From Ananas comosus (taxonomy: Eukaryota; Streptophyta; Magnoliopsida; Poales; Bromeliaceae): 64,000 nucleotides of DNA. Position numbers and translations under genes: made by a program. Where the stretch lies: assembly GCF_001540865.1 (NCBI RefSeq), contig NC_033621.1, forward strand, positions 708,466 through 772,465, written 5' to 3'. Positions 1 to 12,200 of the stretch are shown piece by piece (position 1 is the first letter of the stretch; each line of letters opens with the position of its first letter). The notes beneath the pieces were generated by a model. That model had not been told where the DNA came from, searched no databases, and saw only the letters and a list, made by a program, of their open reading frames with translations.

Positions 1-2748
1 CATCTCCCTTGCAATAACACATGACCTGTAAACAAAATGCATCGGTAAGAAAATTTGCACATGGATTTCGTGATTTATGTTCTAACAAGCTTGTAGCTAT
101 ATGAAACAAGAAAAAAATAAAAAAAATATTTTCTACTTGTGAAACAAAATGAAACCTATTCTAAACATTGCTACAGGTCATCTTATTTCAAAATGTGACC
201 AATTGAGGGAATCGATCACCACCTTTAGTAAAATTTCTTCAAAAAGGTTTGGAAATTGATCAAATGTTCACTAAAAAATAGGAAAAACCAATTTTATAAA
301 TCCATTATCTAAATCAATCACTAAACCATTATCTAAATCAATCACGTAAACATTTCTTCAAAAAGGTCTGGAATATAGATGACGAAGTAGCCCTCAATCA
401 ATAAACCAGTAAAAACAAAAGGTATCATTTTCCGTTTAAGAATAAAATGAAAATAATCTACAGAATTTGACATAACCTTGTATCACCAAAAATTGATGAG
501 GCTTCTTCAAGAAATTGGTGAATTTTATGAGGCGGAACAAAGAATATCTGTGTTGCAGTTTCATTAGCAGAAATCTTCAGTCTCTCTCTTCTTGACGCAG
601 CATGCTTGGGTAGAAATCCAACTGTGAACAACATTAACATAACAGCAATCATGAAGATCACTCAAACATCAAATATAGTTCTTCATTAATGAAGTAATTA
701 TCTATAGAAGGGCTGTTACCAAATGTAAACTCATTAGTGGGTAGTCCAGATGCAGAAAGAGCAGCAAGCAAAGCAGATGGTCCAGGAATAGGAATTACAG
801 GGATATTCTCGGCAGCACATAACTTTGCCTGCAACCATATAATAAGATAGTAGATGTTCAAAATCAGTACTTACTGATAAAAGTAAAGTTCCATGTGTCA
901 GTTGCATACTAATTTCTTTCATATGTTCCACTAAGCACTAATTAGTTAGGACAACTAAAGATACGTAGTCCTTACTAGGGAAAGAAATAAATTATTGACA
1001 GTTCAAAGCTATTCTGATGTAGTCCAAAAGGCAACTATTTGGAAAAGAGTGTTTTTTTTTTTTTTTTTGTTGGGGGGCGCTGGGGGCTGGGGTTGTTTTG
1101 CGCGTGGTGGTGTGGGCAGGGTTGGGTGGTGTTGTGGGGTGTGGGAGAGACAGCATTAAATGGTAGAATTAGTTCACCTACCAATTCCATGCCTGGGTCA
1201 CTGATGCATGGAGTACCAGCATCACTAATCAATGCAACAATATCTCCTTCTTGAAGTCTCTTTAAGATTGAGGTTTGGCGTTCAAACTCATTAAACTTGT
1301 GATAGCTAAGCTGCAAATCTAAATTTGATCATTAGTAGGGAGGAAAAAATTGATATGATTCCCAATCTGCTAGCTTACAGCATAGGAAAATTCACACTGA
1401 AACCAAATAAAAGCAATAGAACTATATGTTAGAAACCTTACAAGAGGTGTCTTAATATGGTAATGTTGAAGCAGCTTTCCAGAGTGCCTTGTGTCTTCTG
1501 AAAGTATCACATCTGCAGATTTTAGGACACGTAATGCCCTAGAAATGATCCATATGGTATGAAAAAGTTGATCAAACACAAACAGAAATATTAGTATATT
1601 ATTGAAGTCAAACAAGTTTATAAAGATAACAGAAAGCTAACGAAGCATAAAAATCGTGCCATTTAGAAATAAAAGATGCCACATTGTCTTGCTTAATTAC
1701 CCACCTACTTCTGCTATAACTTTCAGAGTTAAATGGGCCCTCAACTATCCTTTCACGATGTAGCAAAGTGAAGAAAAACTTAAATATGCCGAAAAATAAA
1801 TAGAATATAGATATGGTTCTCTGCTAACAACCCAGCACACATACCTCAAGGTGATATCTTCGAGATTGCCTATCGGTGTTGCTACAAGATACAATCCAGA
1901 TTTTAGATCCTGTAGATATAACGGAAATTTTAAACAAAACAAACTATGCAGCCTAGATATATATAGGTTACAAATATAACAAAATTTCTGCTAGAATTAT
2001 GTTATACTCACTCAATGTATAAAAGGACTACAGAGCATACATTAAACCATTTATATGTTATATGTAAATTGATACCTAAATCTAATTTAGCGAAACTTGA
2101 AGAACCTAACAATATTAGTTCTAATCTGCTTAGTAGATCAAGGCTTCATTACAATTAGGAAGTGAAATTGAAAACCCTACACTAATTGGCCCTTCCAGTT
2201 GGAATAAATTTCCAATAATCATATAGAGTTAACTATATTTGTCAAGTCAAAAAGACACTTCGAACCCTACAGTTCACATTGCTAGTACACATCAATCCCC
2301 TTAAAAGTAAGTTATGGTTTAAAATATCAATAATTCCAACAACTAGCACAAATTAAGCCTACTAAGCAGGATTCACACTGCTATATCTTCACCTTTTTGT
2401 TTTTCCATTCAATCTATAACAGTAAATAACCAGCTGAAACAGTGGCATCTAGAGGTGCCATAAGCTCCAAAAAACACGCGGATTAGTTCGATGAAAACTA
2501 CACAAAATTGATCAAAAATCGTCGTATAAAAAGATGGGGAAAGGGAGAGCGACCGATTTAGAGGGGCCCGGAGGAGTCGGCGCGGGGTGCTCCGTTGCAT
2601 TAAGCGGAGAAGAAGAGCAAAAGCGAGTGGGGATAGAGAAAGAGAAGGAGAAGGGGGGTTTCGTTCGTCGAAAACGAGGGGAGAAGAGGAGGCGCGGGAG
2701 GTGAAGAGGAGGCGCAGGGAAATAGCGAGGACGGAGAAGGGACGCCAT
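1..2748 (-). CDS. rsmI: RsmI-type 16S rRNA (cytidine-2'-O-)methyltransferase, plastid-targeted, 3' end outside window
   Basis: Tetrapyrrole-methylase-fold enzyme; the bacterial RsmI family 2'-O-methylates a decoding-site cytidine of 16S rRNA, so a role on plastid rRNA is inferred. Exons (minus): 2554-2748, 1845-1909, 1442-1538, 1182-1310, 720-828, 477-621, 1-25 (truncated). All junctions are GT-AG and the phases agree, giving 255 visible residues. Family landmarks in order are VATPIGNLEDIT, SEDTRHSGKLL, SDAGTPCISDPG, PIPGPSALLAALSASGLP, FLPKHAASRRERL and, in the cut last exon, CVIAREM. The first 65 residues are rich in Pro, Ser and Arg and poor in acidic residues, as in a chloroplast transit peptide. 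The bacterial enzyme is about 286 aa, so roughly the last third is missing here. The gene is divergent from the UBC gene. I am sure of the family and infer the plastid location. Confidence 0.9.
1051..1150 (+). repeat. T18 homopolymer followed by G-rich (G-quadruplex-prone) tract in rsmI intron 4
   Basis: A run of 18 T is followed by runs of six, five and four G and then further G/T-rich sequence. It lies between exons 4 and 5 of the rsmI gene. The base composition is unlike the AT-rich intron around it. Confidence 0.7.
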
Positions 2749-3150
2749 GGTTGTTCTGCTTGGTTCATGGGCGAATTACTTAAACCGGGTTCACGGGTTT
2801 TTATTTTCCCTCCGAATACAAAAATTCTCAAATCCCCCTTGCAATTTCGCATTTTACGTTCAGTAAAATGTATGGATAGTACCTGTACTATTTCCATATT
2901 GCAACTTGCTTTACGAAATGTATGGGTTTAGTCCCTGTACTATCCCAATATCTCAACAGTTGGTTGTGTAGCGAATCTAATACTCTAATAATAGTAAGGT
3001 TAGAGATCTATGTGTAAAATAAGAAAACTCGAGGAGAAACTAGCAATTAACGCTAAAAAGAAAGGAGGACCTCGGTGTAAATTTGCCCTCATCGTGTAAA
3101 GTCCACAAAGTAAAGTTCGCACCGAAACAGAGTAAAGGCGACTCTCTCTC

Positions 3151-3183
<33 letters not shown>

Positions 3184-3203
3184 ATACGCGGAGAGAAACG
3201 ATA
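2749..3203. promoter_or_regulatory. Shared head-to-head intergenic region of rsmI and UBC16
   Basis: 455 bp separate the two divergent start codons, so both 5' UTRs and core promoters must lie here. It contains a roughly 51-bp direct repeat (2863-2900 and 2914-2951, each with an ATGTATGG...CTGTACTAT core) and a CT microsatellite next to the UBC start. I could not assign a TATA box with confidence. Confidence 0.55.
3142..3183. repeat. (CT)n microsatellite in the probable UBC16 5' UTR
   Basis: About 20 CT units with one G interruption, ending about 20 bp before the inferred ATG at 3204. CT-rich leaders are common in plant 5' UTRs. Confidence 0.9.
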
Positions 3204-6200
3204 ATGACCAGTTCCTCGGGTCCTTCTCGCAAGGTATCATCGTCTCTCTTCCCCGATTCTCCCCCGATTTTCTCCCAATTATCGCCAATTTTTGGCGATT
3301 AATCCCTCAATTTCTTCGAGCTGGTAGGCCCTAAGCAAGATCGCCGCAAATCGCCTCCAAAAGGAGCTCGCGGAATGGCAGGTCAACCCCCCCGCCGGAT
3401 TCAAGCACAAGCCCACCGATAATCTCCAAAGGTGCTCGCTTTCGATCGATTCCTCAAACCCTAGCTCCTGTTGCGATCGTTTGTGATCTTATTATGATGT
3501 TTCTTTGGGGTTTTGGATCGGTTGTAGATGGGTAATCGAGGTATTGGGGGCGCCGGGGACGCTTTATGCGAATGAGACGTACCAGTTGCAGGTCGATTTC
3601 CCGGAGCATTACCCCATGGAAGCTCCCCAGGTGATCGACGGAGTTGAATTGGCTTTTGGATTGTGTTTTGTTCATTTAAAATTGCTAACTTTGATATGAG
3701 TGAGGGTTTTGTCTTTTGATCATCAGGTCATATTTCTCCATCCCGCGCCTTTGCATCCGCATATATACAGTAACGGGCATATCTGTTTAGGTGAGTAGAG
3801 ATCATTGATGGAATTCTCGCTCGAGCGTTTCCTTTTGTGCGCGCGCGCGGCCACGCGTGCATGCATGTGTGCGCCCGCGTGTGCTCGTGTATGTTGTTTG
3901 TGCTATATTGCATCTTGTGGGCTCGATCTTCAGGGAGCTCACGTCTTTGCTATTGTGAAATTTTGAAAATTGATTTTTTTTTTTTTTTAAGGGCAGGTTC
4001 TAGTTGCTCTTTAATGTGTTTTGCAGGTTCATATCTAGAAGCTAAGAAACGTTATTAAAGAAAATTATAAATGGTTGTTTGTGCTAGTGTATGGTTTTCT
4101 AATCTTCTGATAAGTGTCGTATGATTTTGTGGATTATTAGTGAAGAGCGAACGTGATTTAATTCGTAGGTGAAATTGGTTGACTCGCAAGAAAAATCAAT
4201 GGAAGAATTAAGTGATGAAGAAAATTATCCAGTGACTTAGATTAGACAAGTGGTTATGGTGGCAGCGAGATTCCCAAAAAGTTGCAGAAATGAGCAGCAT
4301 AATTAATGTAACAGCAACAGAGCTCGTGTCTGTGCGTGTGTGTTTTCATTCTGGGTGAAATTTTCTCCCGTTTACTAGCTTCTTCACCACCTTCCTTATC
4401 CTTATATTTTGATGTTAGGAAAAATAATGGTAATAATTGTAGAGATTTACTTTTTGGAAGTTCTTTAAAATTTTAGTCGTTATAGAATCTTGACCCAAAA
4501 AATGTTGTACATCAGTGTTGCAAAAAGTCTTCTGGAAAATGGACAATTTTTGTGTCAAGAGAGACTATTTCTGTCGACATGCCAATATAGACTCAGAGAC
4601 TGTCACGTGTGTTTTACCTATGCCAGTAAAGAATATTTGGATAAAAACCCAGAGGCTGTCGCATCTGTTCTCAATATGCCACCAACGAACTTTTGGATAA
4701 AGACTCAGAGCCTGCCGCATGTGTTCCTGCTGAAGACCAAGATAGAATGAGCACTTGCGTATTAATGGACTGCCGTCGTTGTTGGCCCTATGAAGGATTT
4801 CATTCTTCTGAGATGTCCGTCTGTGCAAATGTCGCTACATAAATTGTGTGGTTTATTAGAACTCGGAAGAAAAAAATATGATAGTTTTAATGTAGGTGGA
4901 TCTATAATTAATGGGATTGTTCTATTATATTCCGATATTGGTGTGAATCTTGGTTACATTTATATATTTTAAGGATAAAAACATGGGAGATTGATTGGCT
5001 CTTGCTATATGAATTGTGCCAACCATGGCTAATGCACCTTTTCCTGTGGAGGATTTATGAATCGCATGGCAGTCTTATCAAGGAGACGAGGATCAAGAGA
5101 AAATTATTGCACTATAAAATTTTTCTGGTAAAAATTAAAAAAGACTGCACAAATCATTAGGTTCTCTCATTTGTCCTGTAGAATGGCTCTTGCTATATGA
5201 ATTGTGCCAACCATGGCTAATGCACCTTTTCCTGTGGAGGATTTATGAATCGCATGGCAGACTTATCAAGGAGACAAGGATCAAGAGAAATTATTGCACT
5301 ATAAAATTTTTCCGGTAAAAATTAAAAAAGACTGCACAAATCATTAGGTTCTCTCATTTGTCCTGTAGAATGGCCATGTATTAGCATGAAATGAATGCTG
5401 GATTTAGATCCTTGGGCATTGTGGAGCTGTTGAGTACAGTTGCCTTTTGATAAATCAATGTTCATTTTTCTTCTCATTCTGTGGGTTGTTTTTCCCTTTC
5501 TCTTTCTTGTTTCCAAGATAATAGTTCAGTCCTTGTCTATTTTACCATTCATCAAACTAATGAATTTGAGAAGTGCCTTTAGTTCCATTTGCATGTTTCT
5601 GTAATTGAAAGAAAGCCTTTCACTTGGAGATATTTGGAATTATTTGTCATGTAAAGGATGTTTAACTACAAATCTTCAAATTCTTAATTGATAAGCAATT
5701 AAGAAGCTGAAATTATTGGACCATAAATTCGGGAAGTGCATGAGGCCTGGTACAATGTAGATTTGGAGAGAAAATGCTATGGGACCAGAGTAAAGTTTCA
5801 ATGCTTCATTCAGTGATTGATACATATGCCAAGAAGTGTCGGGATAAAACAAGGGAAGTGTTAATTTGGCTTTGTTTATGCTGTCTAAGGAACTTCTATA
5901 GCTGTTTCTGTGGTTAAAACTGTACGGCCAGACATCAAGGACATTTTATAAGGTAGGGTGGGTCAAACAAGTTAACTATTTGATATAATTAACTTCGTAT
6001 TTTCTTTCTTTCTTGTTTATTTTACTAGGTTTCCCATGACAAAACAGAATTGGAAAATTCTCTGTAATTTTACTTGTGTTATTTGCCTATCCTGCAGTAC
6101 AGAAAGAAAAACTTACAAGACATCTGAAATGTTCGTAATGCCGGGATTCTTTTTGTTCACACCTTAACCATTTAAGCTTGCAGTGTATTTGAAACTGATG

Positions 6201-6672
6201 ATAACTGCTTTCCTGCATAATAATATTTCTGTTTCATCTCACTTCATGCCATATGTCAATAACTATGTTGCTTGAACTGAATCACGATATTGCATCAGAT
6301 ATCCTTGTGATTCAGCAGGGAAAGTATCATATAGTTACTTTTCCTATTTTCTTTTCTTCCTTCTTGTTTCAACAACTTAACAATCTTTACCTTATCATTT
6401 GCATTCTTATTAGAGTACTACTGTTAGATTTTATTGAAGAAAGATGAACCTAAACTGCTGCAAGAATTTACATTGTTGATTTTAATAAAAGGTTCATTAC
6501 ATAATTTGGATTTTTGGTTTTTGGCTATTTTTGGCAGATATTTTATATGATTCCTGGTCGCCAGCAATGACTGTTAGTTCTGTTTGCATCAGCATTCTGT
6601 CCATGCTGTCGAGCTCAACTGTGAAGGTTTGTGTCTTGCTTCATAATTCATTAAACTCAAGTTGTTTAGGCC

Positions 6673-6715
<43 letters not shown>

Positions 6716-7906
6716 AATTTATCTATCTACATATACCACTAGAAAGTGCAGATTCATATTAAAAAGCAAAAAAAATAAATTGTTATCATAAGTTTGGGAA
6801 TTGATTCAAGGGCGAAATCTTTGTTGTATAAGAAAGAATATATTTAAAGAAGGGGCACAGTTTTGTAACTACAATAGTGTGTGTATATATATAGAATGTG
6901 GCTGGAATGCTATTGATATAGTGTTTACTATCAACTTTTTACCTCTCAAATGCATTGGGTTTAGTGGGGTTAGGTGGAATAGTAATGATCCAGGGCTACA
7001 AAATAGATAGTAAACACTATTCATTTACTATCAATAGTAGTCCAGGTGAACTCTCTTTGTCTCTCCCCCTCTTCCTTTCTCTTTATATATAAAGTTGAGC
7101 TAGAATACTATCGGTAACAAACAGGCATTGTTGCTTCTAATTTGTTTTCGATGATGGAGCTTCCGAATCGACGATTGGCACTGTTGAACATAATCTAAAC
7201 CGTTGAAAGTATCTAAAAATCAAATTTTATTTATTTTTTATATTGTTCTCTTGTGCATCAAGTGGACACAAAAATAAACAGCTAAAAATAAATATCCTTC
7301 AAAAAGTGATGATATGATTTTTGTAATCGAGATCAAGATTGTAGATCTATTTTAAATTGTTTAAAGAATTTTCTAATAAAATTTCAACTAATTTGGATTC
7401 CTTTACGCTGTTAAACGAGCAAACACCTTATATCGACCCTTTAAAATTATAAATTTTGCAACCCTTAGATCATTAGGTCAATGATGTTGAAAAGATTTAA
7501 AATTTGATTCCTAAATGCTTCATGTGGTATAGATTATGTTCAATGGTGTCGATTGTTAATTTGGAGGCTCCATCATCAAAAATAAATTAGTAGCAATGGA
7601 GTCCGTTTGCTACCGATAGTCTTCTACACCAACACACACACACACTCTCTCTCTCTCTATATATATATTAAGTTTTTGGAGGGCGTGTATGAAAGAATCA
7701 TAATTTGAAAGGTTCTATATTTGTGTGTTTGTTTTTCAGGGTACATTTCTAAACATGTCATTTCATTAATTTTGTTCATTTATTGACTCTTTCAACCTTT
7801 CTAACTGCAGCAACGCCCAGCTGATAACGATCGCTATGTCAAGAACTGTAGGAATGGTCGTTCTCCTAAGGAGACGAGGTGGTGGTTCCATGATGACAAA
7901 GTTTAA
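3204..7906 (+). CDS. UBC16: Ubiquitin-conjugating enzyme E2, UBC15-18 group
   Basis: E2 enzyme that accepts ubiquitin on a catalytic cysteine and passes it to substrates with an E3 ligase; cytosol or nucleus. Exons: 3204-3233, 3328-3431, 3528-3630, 3727-3790, 6538-6626, 7811-7906. The sum is 486 nt, or 161 aa, the length I recall for Arabidopsis UBC16. The 10-codon first exon (MTSSSGPSRK) decides the start: it matches the family N-terminus and its GT donor joins in phase to KIAANRLQKEL. The E2 core includes HYPMEAPQVIF and the active-site region SNGHICLDILYDSWSP with Cys99. The usual HPN triad reads HPH (residues 89-91), which I recall as normal for this subgroup. The C-terminus is basic and ends RSPKETRWWFHDDKV. 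Intron 4 is 2.7 kb with two tandem repeats; intron 5 is 1.2 kb and holds two foldback elements. The gene is convergent with SABRE. Confidence 0.95.
4579..4738. repeat. Three-copy 56-bp degenerate tandem repeat in UBC16 intron 4
   Basis: The core CTCAGAGnCTGnC begins near 4591, 4647 and 4703, exactly 56 bp apart, with about 80% identity. 56 is not a multiple of 3, so this is not a coding repeat. Confidence 0.8.
4996..5370. repeat. 188-bp tandem duplication in UBC16 intron 4
   Basis: Copy 1 is 4996-5183 and copy 2 is 5184-5370. They differ by only a few substitutions and one A, so the duplication is recent. Both copies run from TGGCTCTTGCTATATG to TTGTCCTGTAGAA. Confidence 0.95.
6675..6712. 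repeat. (AT)n microsatellite in UBC16 intron 5
   Basis: About 19 uninterrupted AT units, 49 bp after exon 5. Confidence 0.95.
6902..7044. mobile_element. Small foldback (MITE-like), about 143 bp
   Basis: The left end CTGGAATGCTATTGATA plus GTGTTTACTATC is mirrored at the right end (GATAGTAAACAC, then TATCAATAGTAGTCCAG). The right arm carries a short extra segment. No clear target-site duplication was seen. It lies in UBC16 intron 5, just before a second foldback. Confidence 0.6.
7100..7627. mobile_element. Long-TIR MITE of the CTATCGG family, copy 1
   Basis: The arms are about 130 bp each. The left arm starts CTAGAATACTATCGGTAACA and contains GATGATGGAGCTTCC; the right arm is its imperfect reverse complement, ending TGCTACCGATAGTCTTCTA. 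Arm identity is about 75-80%. The interior is AT-rich and non-coding. Flanking (AC)n(CT)n(TA)n sequence follows at 7630-7670. It is related to the copies at 22.9-23.4 kb and 60.5-61.0 kb. Confidence 0.75.
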
Positions 7907-9233
7907 AAGCACAATGACAACCATTTGGGCTTCTCTTCAAAAAGCGAATTGGCTCTCATTGTTGAGAAGCAGCAATTAGTCATTTAAGCAATGGTTTCAT
8001 GAGCAGCTGTAAACTTGCATGTTAGGAGGCATTTGTAAAGTCTGACAAACTGTATCCATCTTTACTATTTACACTCTTGAAAGGAAAAAAAAAAAAAAAA
8101 AAAAACTGTATCTACCCTAATAGTCAATAAGTCAATGCAGTGCTTTATATGTAATGGAGCTTGCCACTCAGTTTTTCTATCTTAATTTCGGTTGTACTTT
8201 CGTATACATTTAAATTTTGCACTGCATTAATTTGCAAATTATGGAGTTTATTGCTATCTGTTGATTTTTTGTTGTTTTTGCTTTCTGTAATCTCATCCGA
8301 CGGAATTAAATGCCTTGGTTTCAAGTGCTTGTGCTGAAGAATACAGAGATATGTGTCAGTATGATTTTGCTCTTGCTCGAATGCAGGTAAATGCCGGTCA
8401 TGAAGGTTAGCATGGAATGCAATGTCATGTTGTACTGGGAGCGGATCATGAGAAGTTCGATGGTTTCCTAGTAAAATCGGCAGTTGTGAACTCTGTAATC
8501 TTTTCATGGGCTTCTCGTTCTCGGATCAGTATCGTCACGCAGGCATGAATCTTACCTTTCAATGATGCTTAAATGCAAGCATTTTTGTGTTGCTTGGCAC
8601 ATGCCAGCCTGTGCTGACGCTATCTATGCAGAGACATGACTGCGTATCTTCTCACATAAACATCTCAATTTGTGATGCTAGAATGTGAATCTTGAGCAGT
8701 ATAAGAAACTGTCCTGCTCCAACTCTTGATTTTGGATGCAGATATGAGAAAATTCGTAAGATCAGTTGCACCATTTTGATTCGTAAATCTATCAAAAAGC
8801 TTTACAAGGTCACGAAACTTTCCACTACAATTATGTACTGTGAGGTCGTTGAGCTTATTAATAAGCAAAAATGAGAACAAAATGTGTTGAAGAACTACAG
8901 AGAAATGTGTCAGAATATTTGCCTCAAAAAAGTTATCATGGTAAAGCTTACTATGCTCTTTATGGCGAGAAAGAGAGAGAAGAAGAAAAAGAACAAAGAA
9001 AAAAAAAATAAAAAAACCTTCACTGCCATGAAAGATCATGCTCTTCTTATTTTGATAAAGATAGCAAAGCTGTGACCTAAGACTTTATCTGCAAATTCAA
9101 GTCACCACTGTGCGCCTACCAAGAATTGCGAGTCCATGGGCTTAATGAGTATACAGCTCTTTTAGCGATTTCCACACAACTTATTCAGAGAGTGGTCGAG
9201 GAACTCCTGCACATTGTATGATGGATTTTCCTA
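7907..9233. other. Convergent intergenic region between UBC16 and SABRE
   Basis: Holds the 3' UTRs of both genes. There is a poly-A tract at 8085-8105. Open frames here lack family resemblance or splice support, so I see no gene. Confidence 0.6.
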
Positions 9234-12200
9234 CTAATTCACGTTCTCATGGGGTGGTGATTCATCTGAGGAGTAACTTTCATACTCGGCACTGTCCCTA
9301 TGTGATGATGGATCCCCTTCTTCAGGCAGTGTCACCCCTGAATGAAAGAAAAAGCAGAAATTGTGTAATTCCGAAAAGTCAAACTGCCGCCACTTTAATG
9401 GAATGTATGATCATTGATCATTCCGTTAGATTGTACAACCTACAACTAAGAGATCTGGAGAGTTAAAAACTAAATTATGATGACTGAGAGAATTATTCAC
9501 AAAACAAAAATGGCCAACTAAGCGATGATAATTCGTAATGTAAGAAAGAATAAGATAAAAAAAAGATTAACCTGAATTTATTGAAACTCTTGAGTGGAAC
9601 TTCTTTGTGTGCCGACGTATAAGTTTCTTAGCCTTTGTTATGGTCAGTTGCCGAGCGAAAGGAGAGAACTCCACGTCACTCTCACTCCAGTCACCTTGGA
9701 AATCATGGTCCTCTTCTCCCCGCATAGTTCGCAGTACAAAGGCCTTGGCCTTCTTTCGTTGAGAATTGAATAATCCCCTTATGGATGTCACAAATCCATC
9801 ACCAGCTCCCTCACTTGGACGCTTCATAAATGACACTGGGAGCTGGTCGCCGTTTCCTGCTTGACCACCATCACTATCGCTGAGATTAAGATCAGTTTCT
9901 GGAATAATAGCATGGGTCTCCTTTTGGTTGTGTGATTTTCCTTTGAATTTTTTGCCCTACACAGTAAGGATCAGCGAAAGAGGGATTAATTTGGCTTGTG
10001 AAGTAATCATACATAGTAACATTGAAGAATTGCATGATTTATCTAACGACCATATTAAAACCTGTTACTGTTGAGAAAGAAACGAACATTTTAAAAGTAA
10101 AAGCAACCAATTTGACCGAAGATTCAAAAGCAGCATCAGTGCTGCTTGATCTACATATACTATGTTTGCAACCATTTTGAAGTAATCATAATTAAACAGA
10201 TTAAGGAGACAAAAATGAAAAGAAAACTTGCCTGCATGCCAGTTACTGACTTCAAAACTCCCCATATGATATGTTTCTTAACTCGCGAAAATAGCCTTGT
10301 CCAGGATCCAGTAAAATCTTCACGATGGAATGAATCCATCAGCAACCTAAAATCACTGACGGCGAATCTCGATCCCTCATAAGTGATGAGCAATTCAACC
10401 TGTCATATTGTCAATAATGAATTTATAAAACATATTTAACTAGTTTAAATTTGAATAAAGGCTAATCGCAGCACCATCATTCTCAAAGCCAATAAAGAAA
10501 TGAGAGATATACATGTATACCTATGCAAAATTATCCATTAAACGGTATGTTGCTGCAAAATTCTGAATTTTCATTCATGCCGTTGAAATTCTTTGTTTCT
10601 TCCATATATACCCTTGCACTTATAAAGATGTCCTTCTTTAGAAGCTTGTTCTTTCACCAAACTAACTTCCCCTTACGAATTAGATGACTCCCAATTTAAG
10701 GTAGGGTAAATTTGTAAAATACTTCTTTTTCAAAATTCCAACTTTGCACATGCAGATAGATGATTTTGCAGGCTATATATAGACATGTAAAACACCTAAA
10801 GAAAAGATGAGCTGAATATAGACAGACCTGGCTAATCTTTATATTATGGAATTCCATCATTTTTTGAGGCCTAGCTCTTTTCTCCTCCTGAGCTTTCCCA
10901 GCCTTCTTTTCTTCATGAGACACGCGATTAGATCGACTTTGCTTTGAGTCTTTGAGTCTACTCTTGGATGCATCTTCAACGGCAGCATCTTGAATTTCGG
11001 TTGGGCTATTCAAAGAACCACTTTTTGTTGAAGAAATTGTTGAGCTCTGAACTTGTGAAACAAGTTCATTAGCTATGGATTCGGCAACAGTTTCCTCCCA
11101 TGTTCTGTCAAAAGAGGAGGTTCGTCGGAGCTCTGGCTTTGAACCACATAAGATATTGCCTTTGACATTATGGGACTTTGAAATCTGCATTACAAGAATG
11201 GCAATTCAAGAATTATCAGAGGTAATTTTAAAAGCCAACCAGCCATGCCTCTTTAAGTTGCTCCCTGGGACATTTTTCAATTTAGAAATAACTGTACATA
11301 CGCGCCTGCAAATTGTCTGTTTAAATACACACATATACATGCCCTTTATATATATATTCGCCAACAAAAAGGCCCTCTTTATTTATTTATTTATTTATTT
11401 TTTGTGAAGTGATCCTTATATGAAAGTGACAAACCAACCATCCAATTAATTGGACGACTCCCCTAGTTAGTACAAATATAGAATTCTAAGAATCTACAGT
11501 TTTCAGGGATAAATGAACATTCTACAACCACACGAAAAGATTTGTATCTTAGCGCATAATATTTCAGATCAAAGCAACGAATCCTTCAAAATATTTTTTT
11601 CAGGCATCAGGTTGGGAATTTTACTATTACAATCTCGTTAGCACATCTAAGAGTTTCAAGCAACTGATTTCACTAAATAAAAAATTCTTTTTGGCTGTTG
11701 AACTCACTCGGGAAGATTCGCCTCGAGCAGAAGGGTCAGCTGTAATTGAAGCTGCTGTAAGAGTGGAAGCTTTTCCAGAAGCATCAAATTCTCTCGTCGA
11801 TTTTGTGCTTGTCTCTGTAGTTTCGGGGAGTGAAGTAGTTTTCTTCACTCGCTTTGACCCGACTATAGTTGAGACTTTCCAAACGTCCTTTAAATATTTT
11901 AAAGAGGAAAGGGAGTATTTAGTTCAGCAATTGAGGAAGAAATCAGAATCAAACGTATTTGAGAAATACTGGTATTTGCCAAACCTGCCGTTTTTGTGAA
12001 TGCTGTTCTTCTTCGGGGAAAAAGTAACTCCACATCATTCGGTACATTGCCTCACTCAAATGGATCCTCATTGGGTAGATCTCAACCTACAGTTCAGTAT
12101 GCAGTTTCAAAAAAGAACAAAAAGTTGATTTTCTCATTGGGTCATATCAATATATAGTTAATCATCTCAACAGCATTTTCTATTCAACATGTGCTTTCAT

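Noticed and set aside
4490..4750. 86-codon open frame with repeated sequence in UBC16 intron 4
   Set aside because: The repeat unit is 56 bp, not divisible by three, so repeats fall in different frames. This is an intronic tandem repeat.
8145..8507. 120-codon minus-strand open frame between UBC16 and SABRE
   Set aside because: No family resemblance or plausible splice context; lies in probable 3' UTR.
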